Shown: positions 17,813-26,435 of the stretch, piece by piece
Layout: every line of letters starts with the position of its first letter
Numbering within the stretch: position 1 is the stretch's first letter
Origin: Gammaproteobacteria bacterium
GTDB taxonomy: Bacteria > Pseudomonadota > Gammaproteobacteria > JAUZRS01
Direction of reading: 5' to 3'
DNA: 64,000 nucleotides
Assembly: GCA_030949385.1 (NCBI GenBank)
Contig: JAUZSP010000003.1
Location: forward strand, 62,001-126,000
The notes under the pieces: generated by a model
What the model was told of the DNA's origin: nothing
The model's database searches: none
Seen by the model: the letters and a program-made list of their open reading frames with translations, nothing else
Program-made: the position numbers and the translations under genes

Positions 17813-18076
17813 CTAACTGGCAGGAAACAGCAACGAATCCAAACGACCGTCGCGCTCCAGTGCGGAAAGATCATCGTAGCCGCCCACATGGTAATCGCCG
17901 ATAAAGATCTGCGGCACCGTGCTTCTTCCGGTGCGATCTTCCACTTCAGCCCACAGATCAGGACGACCATCAACGGAGCGCACATCAAACTCAACACCTT
18001 TGGCATTGAGCAGACGTTTCGCCCAAGTACAATAAGGGCAAGCCCCCATGGCGTAAACAATAATTTCAGGAGCCAT
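17813..18076 (-). CDS. grxC: Glutaredoxin 3
   Basis: An 87-residue cytosolic glutaredoxin with the dithiol active site GACPYCTWAK, the cis-proline TVPQIFI and the GSH-binding GGYDDLSALE. It reduces protein disulfides and glutathione adducts. It is 9 bp from the rhodanese gene and belongs to the rhodanese-grxC-secB-gpsA unit headed by the ArsR regulator. Glutathione reductase (gor) is encoded at 45.5 kb. Confidence 0.96.
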   Translation of the reverse strand: MAPEIIVYAMGACPYCTWAKRLLNAKGVEFDVRSVDGRPDLWAEVEDRTGRSTVPQIFIGDYHVGGYDDLSALERDGRLDSLLFPAS

Positions 18077-18085
18077 GCTGCTACC

Positions 18086-18511
18086 CTACTTGGTCACAAC
18101 GGGCAGATTGGCTTTCTGCCAAGCATACAAACCACCCGCCAAACTGTAAACCGATTCAAATCCGGCTTTTTTCAGTTTGGCGCAGGCACCCAAAGAACGA
18201 TTGCCTGAAGCACAGTAGACAATCAAAGGTTTCTGTTTGTACTTTTCTAGCTCGCTGAGTTTTTTGTCCAGCTCAGAAAGCACAATGTGCTTACACTCCA
18301 CCAAATGACCTTGACTGTATTCAGAGCGCTCTCGGATATCCAAAAAAAGCGCATTTTCATGATTCTGTTTTAGAATTGCCTGTGTCGCAGACAGCTCATC
18401 AAAACCACGGAAACGGCGTTGATACTCACCGTAGACGATAAAAACAATCGTGATTGCAAGGGCAATAAAAAGGTAAGGATGATTACCGACAAACTCCAGA
18501 TACTGCTGCAT
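18086..18511 (-). CDS. Membrane-anchored rhodanese-like sulfurtransferase (YibN type)
   Basis: This 141-residue protein has one N-terminal transmembrane helix (about 12-27) followed by a single rhodanese domain facing the cytoplasm. The catalytic loop VYCASGNRSLGA carries the active-site Cys, and FLDIRERSEYSQGHL and GGLYAWQ mark the domain. It would transfer sulfane sulfur, but its acceptor is unknown. It lies 24 bp downstream of an ArsR regulator with persulfide-sensor-like cysteines and upstream of glutaredoxin, so a role in handling reactive sulfur is plausible. Confidence 0.9.
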   Translation of the reverse strand: MQQYLEFVGNHPYLFIALAITIVFIVYGEYQRRFRGFDELSATQAILKQNHENALFLDIRERSEYSQGHLVECKHIVLSELDKKLSELEKYKQKPLIVYCASGNRSLGACAKLKKAGFESVYSLAGGLYAWQKANLPVVTK

Positions 18512-18535
18512 TCACAAGCTCCAAATGATACTTTC

Positions 18536-18853
18536 TTACAGTATGCGAGTGCAGAACACTTCCTGCATCATGCTGATCAGACGCAGGGTACGCGCGTCAC
18601 CGACGCGGTAGTATACACGGTTGGCGTCTTTTCTCGATGCCAATATCCCCTTGTCACGTAAGATCGCCAGATGCTGAGAAATGTTGCTCTGTGAGGTACC
18701 CACATTCGCAACAATCTCCTGCACACTGACCTCATCGTCACCCAAGGTACAAAGAATTTTCAATCGCAAAGGATGAGACATCGCTTTCAAAGAACGTGAT
18801 GCACGTTCAATGTCTTCATCCTGAGTCATCAACTGCGTCGTTTTTGACAGCAT
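18536..18853 (-). CDS. ArsR family repressor, possible persulfide sensor (SqrR/BigR-like)
   Basis: A winged-helix ArsR/SmtB repressor of about 105 residues. It has SHPLRLKILCTLGDDEVSV and the recognition helix TSQSNISQHLAIL, followed by the wing SRKDANRVYYRV. Its only two cysteines lie 66 residues apart (LKILCTL and EVFCTRI), the same spacing and places as the C41 and C107 pair of SqrR/BigR, which form a tetrasulfide link on persulfide exposure. Metal-binding ELCVCD motifs of ArsR are absent. I chose the ATG at 18853 with GAGG 9 nt upstream. Control of the downstream rhodanese-grxC operon is inferred. Confidence 0.85.
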   Translation of the reverse strand: MLSKTTQLMTQDEDIERASRSLKAMSHPLRLKILCTLGDDEVSVQEIVANVGTSQSNISQHLAILRDKGILASRKDANRVYYRVGDARTLRLISMMQEVFCTRIL

Positions 18854-19052
18854 CACTTCAAGCCTCATAAGAACCAAACCATTTGTTGCTATTTAAGAAT
18901 ATTAGGAAAACATTATACAGTACTTTTTCCAAACACTTTAACTACTTTATCGGGAAATTCCATCTTTATTTACAAAAAACCAGCAAAAACAATCCCATGT
19001 TCAGCAAAAGAACCGCTAAAATCAGCAACAGTTTCCACTAGACACTCCAATA

Positions 19053-20222
19053 ATGAAGATATTTGTCGCCGCCCTGCTGCTCAGTTTCAGTCTGACCGCA
19101 CCCTTTTTGGCCTCGGCCAGTCAAGAAAGTGAACAGCGCAACACAGAATTAAAACGTCTCAGCAACCAAATAGACCGACTCAGCAGCCAGATCAACTCGC
19201 AGAAAAAAAAGCGCGGCCTACAACAACAGCAGTTAAAAAAAGCCGAACAGCTGGTCAGCAGATTAAATCGCAAAATCAGCCAGCAAAAGCAAAAAATTCG
19301 CCAACAAAGCCGTGCGTTGAAAAAACTTAAGCAGCGCCAACAACACCTCAACCAACAACTAAAACAGCAGCGCGCCACACTGGCACGGCAACTGCGCGCA
19401 GCTCATCGCATCGGTGAACAACAAACCTTGCGGCTCTTTTTTAACCAGCAAGATCCCAGCAGCATCAACCGCACCCTAACACTGGCCACCTACTTAACCC
19501 AAACGCGCACCGACAACATCAAACAGCTCAACCAACTCAGCCAAGAGCTGCAACAGCTAAAACAGACCAGCCTCTCCACCTCCCAGTTGCTGGCGCGCAC
19601 CCATGCTCAATTGCTGACCGAGAAAAAAGAGCTGAAAAACGGCCAAAAAAATCGAAAAGAGGCTCTTGTTGCCATCAATCGCACCCTCAATAGCGATAAG
19701 AAACGCCTAACACAGTTAAAACAACAGCAACGGCAACTGGAACGACTGCTGCAATCACTCAGTGAACGCCTCGCAGACATTCCACTGCCACCGATGAAAA
19801 AACGCCCCTTTGCCAAGTTGAAAGGCAAACTCCCTTGGCCAACTCGGGGTCGAATCGTAATCCGTTACGGCACCCCACGAGGTTTGGGTGATCTACGCTG
19901 GCGCGGCATGATTATCAAAGCTCCGCGTGGCCAACACGTACACAACGTCTATTATGGTCAGGTGGTGTTTGCCGATTGGCTACAGGGCTTTGGCAACATC
20001 ATTATCATTGATCATGGCAACCACTACATGAGTCTCTACGGCCACAACCAAAGCCTGTTAAAAGAGAGTGGCGATTGGGTGCAACCCAATGACGTGATTG
20101 CCACAGTGGGTGACACAGGCGGCCAAAGCCGGACTGGGGTATACTTCGAAATTCGTCGCCGTGGCACACCGCTTAATCCGCGCCCATGGCTACAAAAACA
20201 GCCCTCAACGGCACGTCGTTAA
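19053..20222 (+). CDS. envC: Murein hydrolase activator EnvC
   Basis: This 389-residue periplasmic protein has a signal peptide (to about residue 24), two long Gln/Lys/Arg-rich coiled coils (about 25-250) and a C-terminal LytM/M23-like domain (about 275-385). The zinc ligands of active M23 peptidases are missing: the HxGxD site reads RWRGMIIKAPRG and the HxH site reads GVYFEIR. That matches EnvC, a non-catalytic activator of the AmiA/AmiB amidases at the division site, recruited by FtsEX. It is followed by ctpA and yibQ, the usual gammaproteobacterial order. Confidence 0.93.
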   Translation: MKIFVAALLLSFSLTAPFLASASQESEQRNTELKRLSNQIDRLSSQINSQKKKRGLQQQQLKKAEQLVSRLNRKISQQKQKIRQQSRALKKLKQRQQHLNQQLKQQRATLARQLRAAHRIGEQQTLRLFFNQQDPSSINRTLTLATYLTQTRTDNIKQLNQLSQELQQLKQTSLSTSQLLARTHAQLLTEKKELKNGQKNRKEALVAINRTLNSDKKRLTQLKQQQRQLERLLQSLSERLADIPLPPMKKRPFAKLKGKLPWPTRGRIVIRYGTPRGLGDLRWRGMIIKAPRGQHVHNVYYGQVVFADWLQGFGNIIIIDHGNHYMSLYGHNQSLLKESGDWVQPNDVIATVGDTGGQSRTGVYFEIRRRGTPLNPRPWLQKQPSTARR

Positions 20223-20308
20223 CGATCAGGGATGAGATATGCTTAGCGTCTCAATGTTACACTCACAACCTCAATTAATGGATTCACCCCTCTGCATTTT
20301 AGGAGAAT

Positions 20309-21658
20309 TTGATGCTTGCTAAGACTCGCACATCGCTGCTCGTTATTTTGGGCATGGTGCTCGGCGCTTCCTTAACCCTCGGTCAAGGCGTCTTCGCCTT
20401 GCGGGATAATTCCGCCGAGTCGATGCCTCTAAACGAGCTGCGTAACTTGACCGACGTGCTGACCCGCATCAAGAAAAACTACGTAGAAGAGGTCAGTGAC
20501 AAAGAGCTATTAGAAAATGCCATTCGTGGCATGTTAAGCGGCTTAGACCCTCACTCTTCTTTCTTAAATGAAGAGGAGTTTAAAGAGCTCAAGGTTGGCA
20601 CCACCGGTCAATTTGGCGGCCTCGGCATTGAGGTCAGCATGGAAGACGGTTTTGTCAAAGTGGTCTCGCCCATTGATGACACCCCCGCACAAAAAGCCGG
20701 GGTGCAGAGCGGTGACTTGATCATTCGTCTTGACGATCAGCCGGTCAAAGGCCTGACCCTCAACGATGCGGTCAAAATCATGCGCGGCAAACCTGGCACC
20801 GACATCTTATTGACCATCGCCCGTGAAGGCGCTGGCAAACCGCTGAAAATCAAAGTGACGCGCGCCATCATTCGGGTCAACAGCGTCAAACGTCGCCTAT
20901 TAGATGAAGACTTTGGTTATGTGCGCATCTCCAGTTTCCAAGTCAAAACCACCACCAGCCTGTTGGAAGCAATTGAAGAGCTGATCGAAGAGAACAAAAA
21001 GCCACTCAAAGGTTTGGTGCTTGATCTGCGCAACAACCCAGGCGGTGTGCTCTCTGCCGCGGTCGGTGTCTCTGATGCCTTCTTGAAAAAAGGCCTGATC
21101 GTTTACACCGAAGGCCGTGTCAGCGATTCCGAGCTGCGTTACAACGCCACCCCAGGCGATGCCATTGACGGTGCAGCGCTGATCTTATTGATCAACGGAG
21201 GTTCTGCTTCTGCTTCAGAAATTGTTGCGGGGGCGCTGCAAGATCACAAACGCGCGGTCATTCTGGGCACCAAAAGTTTTGGCAAAGGTTCGGTGCAGAC
21301 CATTCAAGAGCTGAACGGCGGCGGCGCAGTCAAACTCACCACCGCACGTTATTACACCCCATCGGGTCGCTCCATCCAAGCCGAAGGCATTGAGCCTGAC
21401 ATCAAAGTCGCTAGATTGACTCTGGAAAAACAGAAAAAATCAGCCGACGAAATCAAACCACTAACGGAAGCCAACCTTAACGGCCATCTAACAAACGGCA
21501 ATGCCGACAAAGATGGGCAGAATAAAGAGGCAACAGATAAATCTTCTGAGAAAGATAAAACAGAGGATAAAAGCACCCACTTAGCTGAGGAAGATTACGC
21601 CCTCTACGAAGCCCTCAATATGCTTAAAGGTCTCGCTATTCTGCAAGCGAGCCACTAA
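20309..21658 (+). CDS. C-terminal processing protease, S41 family (CtpA/Prc)
   Basis: A 449-residue periplasmic serine protease. An N-terminal signal or anchor (about 1-30) is followed by an N-terminal helical part (TRIKKNYVEEV), a PDZ domain (about 100-185, GIEVSMEDGFVKVVSP) and the S41 catalytic core with the Ser in NGGSASASEIVAGALQDH and the Lys in GTKSFGKGSVQT. The tail beyond about residue 380 is Lys/Glu/Asp-rich and of low complexity. It probably degrades or trims periplasmic proteins, including peptidoglycan hydrolases. It lies between envC and yibQ; an AGGAG ribosome site precedes the ATG. Confidence 0.94.
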   Translation: MMLAKTRTSLLVILGMVLGASLTLGQGVFALRDNSAESMPLNELRNLTDVLTRIKKNYVEEVSDKELLENAIRGMLSGLDPHSSFLNEEEFKELKVGTTGQFGGLGIEVSMEDGFVKVVSPIDDTPAQKAGVQSGDLIIRLDDQPVKGLTLNDAVKIMRGKPGTDILLTIAREGAGKPLKIKVTRAIIRVNSVKRRLLDEDFGYVRISSFQVKTTTSLLEAIEELIEENKKPLKGLVLDLRNNPGGVLSAAVGVSDAFLKKGLIVYTEGRVSDSELRYNATPGDAIDGAALILLINGGSASASEIVAGALQDHKRAVILGTKSFGKGSVQTIQELNGGGAVKLTTARYYTPSGRSIQAEGIEPDIKVARLTLEKQKKSADEIKPLTEANLNGHLTNGNADKDGQNKEATDKSSEKDKTEDKSTHLAEEDYALYEALNMLKGLAILQASH

Positions 21659-21670
21659 CCCGCAGCAACA

Positions 21671-22501
21671 ATGAAAGGCTCTTTCTCGACGCTGATCATT
21701 GCCCTGTTGCTTGTTGCTTGTGCTCCTGTTGAAATTATTCAGCAGGAGCCAAACAAACCTGCCACTCAAACAGCACCTCACTTACCCTACATCAGCATTA
21801 TCATTGATGATATTGGCAATGATCTCGCCATCGGCAAACGCATTCTACAACTGCCCTACCCTATTACCCTCTCCATCTTGCCGCACACGCCTCACAGTCA
21901 AACGTTGCATCAACTCGCCTATCAACTCAATAAAGAACTGATGCTGCATCTGCCCATGCAAGCACTGCACAACAACCGCTACCTTGGCCCAGGCAGCTTG
22001 ACCCTTAATATGTCAGAGCAACAATTTCGCCGCACCTTACGCGAAAACCTACAATCGTTGCCCGATGCCATCGGGGTCAATAACCACATGGGCAGCCTGC
22101 TCACCAGCCAACAAAAACCGATGAACATCCTCATGGAAGAGCTGGCCAACTGGGGCACGCTGTTTTTTATCGACAGCCGCACCACCGCCAAAACCATCGC
22201 CTATCAAAGCGCGATTCAACACGGCCTCGCCGCCCAATCTCGGGATCTTTTTCTCGACAACCGTCAAGATGAAGACTACATCCGCCAGCAGTTCCAGTTG
22301 TTAATCAAAAAAGCCAAAGAAAACGGTTCCGCTCTGGCCATCGCCCACCCCCATACCAGCACCATTAATGTATTGGAATCTGAGCTTGAGCAACTGCATA
22401 AAGCCGGTGTAAATATCATTCCCGTTTCACAACACGTTGCTTATCAACAAAGACAACAAGAGGCTCTTAATCCCCCCCCGCACACTGATGTTCACCCATG
22501 A
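21671..22501 (+). CDS. Divergent polysaccharide deacetylase family lipoprotein (YibQ)
   Basis: This 276-residue protein has a lipoprotein-like signal with the lipobox LLVAC near residue 17. The remainder is the YibQ-type divergent polysaccharide deacetylase fold, with ISIIIDDIGND (metal-binding DD), LSILPHTPHS, LMLHLPMQA, GVNNHMGS and FFIDSRTT, then AIAHPHTS near the end. The family is linked with envC and ctpA and is thought to act in the cell wall, but its activity is not established. It starts 12 bp after ctpA. Confidence 0.9.
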   Translation: MKGSFSTLIIALLLVACAPVEIIQQEPNKPATQTAPHLPYISIIIDDIGNDLAIGKRILQLPYPITLSILPHTPHSQTLHQLAYQLNKELMLHLPMQALHNNRYLGPGSLTLNMSEQQFRRTLRENLQSLPDAIGVNNHMGSLLTSQQKPMNILMEELANWGTLFFIDSRTTAKTIAYQSAIQHGLAAQSRDLFLDNRQDEDYIRQQFQLLIKKAKENGSALAIAHPHTSTINVLESELEQLHKAGVNIIPVSQHVAYQQRQQEALNPPPHTDVHP

Positions 22502-22688
22502 CAATACCCAACTCCAACTCACATACCTGCGTTTATGAGAAGCGCGGCATTTAACCCACCCGCCAGATAAGGTACTATCCCGCCATCTTTACCTGACATT
22601 TAACCACCTTGTTCTTACTTTCCTGAGCCAAAATCTAAGATAACGCCACCCGCAACAGGAAGCTCGACAACATTGGAGAGAGACACCC
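22502..22688 (+). promoter_or_regulatory. Upstream region of the pnt operon
   Basis: This 187-bp gap holds no gene. It must contain the pnt promoter, which I cannot place firmly. A strong GGAGAGAG ribosome site precedes the pntAA start. Confidence 0.35.
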
Positions 22689-23819
22689 ATGCCAATTAAA
22701 ATTGCGGTTCTCAAAGAGACCGTTACCGATGAACGCCGCGTCGCACTCGACCCCAGCGTTGTCAGTCGCCTGAAAAAAATGGGCGCTGAAATCCTACTGG
22801 AGACCGGTGCCGGTGATCCCGCCTATTTCACCAACGACAGCTACGGCGATGCCCATCTGGTTGAAAACGCCACAGCCGCTCTAAAAGAAGCCGACATCCT
22901 ACTGCGGGTGCAACCGCCCAGCGAAGCGGAAATCGCTCAGCTAAAAAGCGGCACCCTGCTCATCAGCCACATCTACGCCCATCAAAATCAAGCCTTGGTC
23001 AAAGCCCTGCAAGCCAACAACATCACCTGCATGGCGATGGAGCTGATTCCGCGCATCAGCCGCGCCCAAGCGATGGACTCCCTCTCCTCGCAAGCCACCG
23101 TCGCCGGTTACAAAGCGGTCTTGATGGCCGCCTCGCTGGTGCCGCGTTTCTTCCCCATGTTGACCACCGCCGCGGGCACCATTCGCCCGAGCAAAGTGGT
23201 CGTCATTGGTGCTGGTGTGGCCGGTCTGCAAGCCATCGCCACCGCTCGCCGTCTCGGCGCTCAAGTGGAAGCCTACGACATTCGTCCCGCTGCCCGTGAA
23301 CAAGTGGAGTCTCTCGGAGCAAAAATGATCGACACTGGGGTCAACGCCGAAGGAGAAGGCGGTTACGCTCGTGAACTGACCGACGAAGAGAAGCAGCAGC
23401 AAGCGGACGTGTTGGCGCAGCATCTGGCCAAAGCCGACGCGGTCATCTCCACTGCCGCCATTCCTGGTCGCCCTGCACCCAAAATCATCAGCACAGCGAT
23501 GGTGGACGGCATGAAACCGGGCGCGGTGATCGTCGATCTGGCGGCCGAAACCGGCGGCAACTGCGAACTGACCGAAGCAGGAAAAACGATCCACTACAAG
23601 AGCAAAATTTTGCACGGGCCGTTAAACATCGCCAGCGAAGCGCCGTTTCATGCCTCGGAAATGTACGCCAAGAATTTGCTCAACCTGCTCACTCTGATGA
23701 TTGAAGAGGGCGAGCTGAAGATTGATTTTGACGACGATGTAATCAAAGGCTGCCTGCTCACCCATGAGGGGAAAATCACTCACCCGCCCACCGCCGCACT
23801 GATTGAAGGAGAGGCTTAA
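22689..23819 (+). CDS. pntAA: NAD(P) transhydrogenase subunit alpha part 1
   Basis: A 376-residue NAD(H)-binding domain I subunit of proton-translocating transhydrogenase. It shows KIAVLKETVTDERRVALDP at the start, a Rossmann motif VVIGAGVAGLQAIATARRLGA and the family's ISTAAIPGRPAPKII. The mobile loop and RQD-loop regions look intact. In this split form, domain I is separate from the membrane part, which is encoded by the next two genes. The enzyme couples NADPH production to the proton gradient. No gap separates it from pntAB. Confidence 0.96.
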   Translation: MPIKIAVLKETVTDERRVALDPSVVSRLKKMGAEILLETGAGDPAYFTNDSYGDAHLVENATAALKEADILLRVQPPSEAEIAQLKSGTLLISHIYAHQNQALVKALQANNITCMAMELIPRISRAQAMDSLSSQATVAGYKAVLMAASLVPRFFPMLTTAAGTIRPSKVVVIGAGVAGLQAIATARRLGAQVEAYDIRPAAREQVESLGAKMIDTGVNAEGEGGYARELTDEEKQQQADVLAQHLAKADAVISTAAIPGRPAPKIISTAMVDGMKPGAVIVDLAAETGGNCELTEAGKTIHYKSKILHGPLNIASEAPFHASEMYAKNLLNLLTLMIEEGELKIDFDDDVIKGCLLTHEGKITHPPTAALIEGEA

Positions 23820-24107
23820 ATGGAAGGTTTTATCGCACTCTACATCTTTATGCTCGCCGCCTTCACCGGCTTCGAGGTGATCTCTAAAGTCCCAGTGATT
23901 CTGCACACCCCGCTGATGTCCGGCACCAACTTCGTCCACGGCATCGTGCTGGTAGGCGCAATGGTTGCCCTCGGTCACGCCGAAGGCACGCTCGAACAGA
24001 CCATCGGTTTTATCGCCGTCTTTCTGGCCGCCGGTAACGCCGTTGGCGGTTACGTGGTCACGGAACGCATGTTAGAGATGTTCACTGGCCGCAAGGGGGG
24101 CAAATAA
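23820..24107 (+). CDS. pntAB: NAD(P) transhydrogenase subunit alpha part 2
   Basis: This 95-residue membrane subunit carries the first three or four helices of transhydrogenase domain II. The conserved segment FEVISKVPVILHTPLMSGTNFVHGIVLVG is present, followed by TIGFIAVFLAAGNAVGGYVVTERML. It starts immediately after the pntAA stop (TAAATGG) and overlaps pntB by one base, so the three subunits are translated together. Confidence 0.96.
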   Translation: MEGFIALYIFMLAAFTGFEVISKVPVILHTPLMSGTNFVHGIVLVGAMVALGHAEGTLEQTIGFIAVFLAAGNAVGGYVVTERMLEMFTGRKGGK

Positions 24108-25483
24108 TGGACGCATCACTGCTGATTCAAAGCACTTATTTGGTCGCTGCGGCACTGTTCATCATCGGCCTCAAGCGCATGAGCTCACCGCTCACCGCGC
24201 GCGGGGGCATCGTTTGGGCGGGCATCGGCATGCTGCTCGCCACACTGGTGACCTTCCTTGAACCCAACCTGAACAACATCGGTTTGATGATCACCGCCAT
24301 CGTCCTCAGCTCCGTACTCGCGTGGGTGAGTGGCAAGCGGGTCGCCATGACCGACATGCCGCAAATGATTGCCCTCTACAACGGCATGGGGGGTGGCGCA
24401 GCGGCGGCCATCGCCGCCATCGAGTTGGTCAAAGGCACCAACCTCACTCTGACGGTGGAGATTCTGGCGGTACTCGGTGCCTTTATCGGCACCATCGCCT
24501 TCTCTGGCTCCTTGATCGCGTTTGCCAAACTGCAAGGCATTATTCGCAAAGCACTGCGTTTCCCTGGTCTGTCGTGGATCAACTTGGCTCTCTTCCTCGG
24601 CACCGTTGCCGTCGGGGTGCAGATCATTATCAGCCCTGAAACGTGTATCTGTCTGCTGGCCTTGTTCTTCGGCATGGCTCTGCTCTTGGGTGCACTGGTG
24701 ACTGCGCCCATCGGTGGCGCAGATATGCCGGTGGTGATTTCACTGTTCAACGCCCTCACCGGTCTGGCCGTTGGCTTTGAAGGCTATGTGCTGGGCAACC
24801 CAGCGATGATGATCGCCGGTACCGTGGTGGGTGCTTCGGGCACCATGCTGACGATGTTAATGGCCAAAGCAATGAACCGCTCCATCAGCAACGTGCTCTT
24901 CTCCAGCTTTGGCGAAAGCGGTGATGCCGGTGACAACGAAGGCCCCAGCGGCAGCATGAAAGCGGTGGAAGCCTCCGATGCGGCCATCACCCTCACTTAC
25001 GCCGAGAAAGTCATCATCATCCCAGGTTACGGTCTGGCCGTCGCGCAAGCACAGCACAAGTTGTGGGAGCTGGCCGAACTGCTGGAAGATCGGGGTGTGT
25101 CGGTGAAATTTGCCATCCATCCCGTCGCCGGTCGGATGCCCGGTCACATGAACGTCTTGCTGGCTGAGGCGGGCGTGCCTTACGAGAAAATCGCCGATCT
25201 GGATGAAATAAACTCTGCGTTTGAGAGCACCAATGTGGCTTTGGTCATCGGTGCTAATGACGTGGTTAACCCCGCTGCGCGCAGCAATAAAAGCAGCCCG
25301 ATTTATGGGATGCCGATTTTGGATGCCGACAAAGCCGACAATGTGATCGTGATTAAACGCGGCCAGGGCACGGGCTTCTCTGGGATCGAAAACGAACTGT
25401 TCTACGCCGAAAACACCCGTCTCTGTTATGGCGATGGGCAAAAGGTGGTAGCGGAGTTGATTGCGGGTGTGAAAGCACTCTAA
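24107..25483 (+). CDS. pntB: NAD(P) transhydrogenase subunit beta
   Basis: A 458-residue protein with about nine transmembrane helices in the first 270 residues, then the NADP(H)-binding domain III (about 285-458). Membrane landmarks are QMIALYNGMGGGAAAA and GGADMPVVISLFNALTGLAVGFEGYVLGN; domain III shows IIIPGYGLAVAQAQ, HPVAGRMPGHMNVLLAEA and IGANDVVNPAARSNKSSPIYGMPIL. It completes the pnt operon, which is followed by a strong terminator. Confidence 0.97.
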   Translation: MDASLLIQSTYLVAAALFIIGLKRMSSPLTARGGIVWAGIGMLLATLVTFLEPNLNNIGLMITAIVLSSVLAWVSGKRVAMTDMPQMIALYNGMGGGAAAAIAAIELVKGTNLTLTVEILAVLGAFIGTIAFSGSLIAFAKLQGIIRKALRFPGLSWINLALFLGTVAVGVQIIISPETCICLLALFFGMALLLGALVTAPIGGADMPVVISLFNALTGLAVGFEGYVLGNPAMMIAGTVVGASGTMLTMLMAKAMNRSISNVLFSSFGESGDAGDNEGPSGSMKAVEASDAAITLTYAEKVIIIPGYGLAVAQAQHKLWELAELLEDRGVSVKFAIHPVAGRMPGHMNVLLAEAGVPYEKIADLDEINSAFESTNVALVIGANDVVNPAARSNKSSPIYGMPILDADKADNVIVIKRGQGTGFSGIENELFYAENTRLCYGDGQKVVAELIAGVKAL

Positions 25484-25508
25484 TTCAACGACTCTGCTTT
25501 TGATACGA

Positions 25509-25541
25509 CAAAAGGGTGACTCACAAAGTCGCCCTTTTTTA
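25509..25541 (+). terminator. Terminator of the pnt operon
   Basis: AAAGGGTGACT and AAGTCGCCCTTT form an 11-bp stem (one G-T pair) around CACA, followed by a T6 run. It lies 26 bp after the pntB stop and is a classic rho-independent terminator. Confidence 0.9.
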
Positions 25542-25568
25542 TGCCTAAATCATCACCTAAAATTAACA

Positions 25569-25594
25569 GGGCGGATATAAAATCCGCCCCTACG
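25569..25594. repeat. GGGC-type palindromic repeat ending CCTAC
   Basis: GGGCGGAT (25569-25576) and ATCCGCCC (25582-25589) form an 8-bp palindrome and are followed by CTAC. The same design with other, still complementary, arm sequences recurs three times at 36.3-36.5 kb. Confidence 0.7.
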
Positions 25595-25631
25595 ATTAGT
25601 GGACAACATCCATTAAAGAGAACCACACAAC

Positions 25632-25991
25632 ATGGCCACTTTACTGTTTAGACTTAATAACGTCCCGCTGGACGAAGCCGATGAAGTCCGCATCTTATTA
25701 GAAGAGCATCAGGTTGATTTCTATGAAACCACCGCCGGACGTTGGGGCATCTCGCTGGCCGCCATCTGGCTCAAAGAAGAGACTCAATTAGAGCGAGCGA
25801 AAAATTTGATTGCAAAATACCAAAGAGAACGCCAAGAAAACGCTCAGCGCGAATATCAAGAACAGAAAGCCGCAGGCACGCATGACACCTTTCTAAAACG
25901 TTTTTTACGTGAACCGATCAAAGTGCTGATCTACCTGCTGGTAGCCGCCGTGATCGCCTATTTTTCCACCACGCCTTTTTTGGATTTGTAG
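25632..25991 (+). CDS. DUF6164 family membrane protein
   Basis: A 119-residue protein starting LLFRLNNVPLDEADEVRILL and recognisable as the DUF6164 type. The N-terminal half resembles a small DUF2007-like fold, the middle is charged and helical (ERAKNLIAKYQRERQENAQ), and a single transmembrane helix lies near 97-114. The function is unknown. It forms a single-gene unit, and its stop codon overlaps a palindromic repeat region. Confidence 0.75.
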   Translation: MATLLFRLNNVPLDEADEVRILLEEHQVDFYETTAGRWGISLAAIWLKEETQLERAKNLIAKYQRERQENAQREYQEQKAAGTHDTFLKRFLREPIKVLIYLLVAAVIAYFSTTPFLDL

Positions 25992-26060
25992 GGTAGAAAA
26001 TGCTCTAGCCCTACCGATGAACCGTAGGTTGGCGTTAGGCCGCAGGCCATAACCCAACAG
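25988..26060. repeat. Composite palindromic repeats (GTAGGG and GTAGGTTGG types)
   Basis: GTAGGG (25988-25993) and CCCTAC (26009-26014) form one inverted pair. From 26023 to 26060 a second unit runs from CGTAGGTTGG to CCCAACAG, with an inner stem GTTAGGCC-GCA-GGCCATAAC. The latter resembles the widespread 'GTAGGTTGGGTTAG...CCCAACA' intergenic repeat of proteobacteria. Confidence 0.65.
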
Positions 26061-26079
26061 ATAACATTAGGACAAAAAA

Positions 26080-26238
26080 ATGCAGATCATTCCGAAAAAA
26101 GAGGAACAATCCATACAGGAACAAGCTCAATACCACACATCAACAACAGACCAACAAGAAACCCAAACCTTATCCAACCACAGCGCAAATCTAATTGATG
26201 ATTGGAAACACGAAGAAGAAAACGAAGTATGGAAATAA
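26080..26238 (+). CDS. Small acidic 52-aa hypothetical protein
   Basis: An ATG with AGGA 7 nt upstream opens a 52-residue frame rich in Glu and Gln that ends in DDWKHEEENEVWK. I do not recognise it; the charged, Trp-containing tail recalls some antitoxins but no toxin gene is adjacent. Its stop codon lies within the 8-bp target duplication of the adjoining MITE (GAAATAAC), so the insertion left the reading frame intact. It could be a real small gene or a remnant. Confidence 0.45.
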   Translation: MQIIPKKEEQSIQEQAQYHTSTTDQQETQTLSNHSANLIDDWKHEEENEVWK

Positions 26239-26402
26239 CGTAACTACTCAGCCATATAACTTATTGATTTTTAATGAAAAAATATACCTTTATTGGGTGT
26301 TTTTGACCAACAAACGGCATTTTCACCATTTTGAAAAAAATCATATTGTTTATTATCAATGAGTTACGTTATCCAACGTGGGCTGAGTAGTTACGAAATA
26401 AC
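26232..26402. mobile_element. 155-bp MITE with IS66-like ends and 8-bp target duplication
   Basis: The element runs from 26240 to 26394, begins GTAACTACTCAGCC and ends with its exact reverse complement GGCTGAGTAGTTAC (14-bp terminal inverted repeats). It is flanked by the direct repeat GAAATAAC at 26232-26239 and 26395-26402. Ends starting GTAA and an 8-bp duplication are features of the IS66 family. No transposase is encoded, so it is a non-autonomous element. Subterminal AACTTATTGAT / ATCAATGAGTTA also match imperfectly. Confidence 0.85.
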
Positions 26403-26435
26403 TTTATTGCACAAAAATTGATAAAAGAAAAATCA

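Noticed and set aside
19053-20222. EnvC as an active zinc endopeptidase
   Set aside because: Both zinc-ligand motifs of M23 peptidases are replaced, as in known EnvC activators.
23363-25441. Long antisense frames within the pnt genes
   Set aside because: They are shadows of GC-rich codon usage in pntAA, pntAB and pntB, which have full family motifs.
26080-26238. The 52-aa frame as half of a toxin-antitoxin pair
   Set aside because: No second small gene overlaps or follows; the next sequence is a MITE, and the similarity to antitoxin tails is only compositional.
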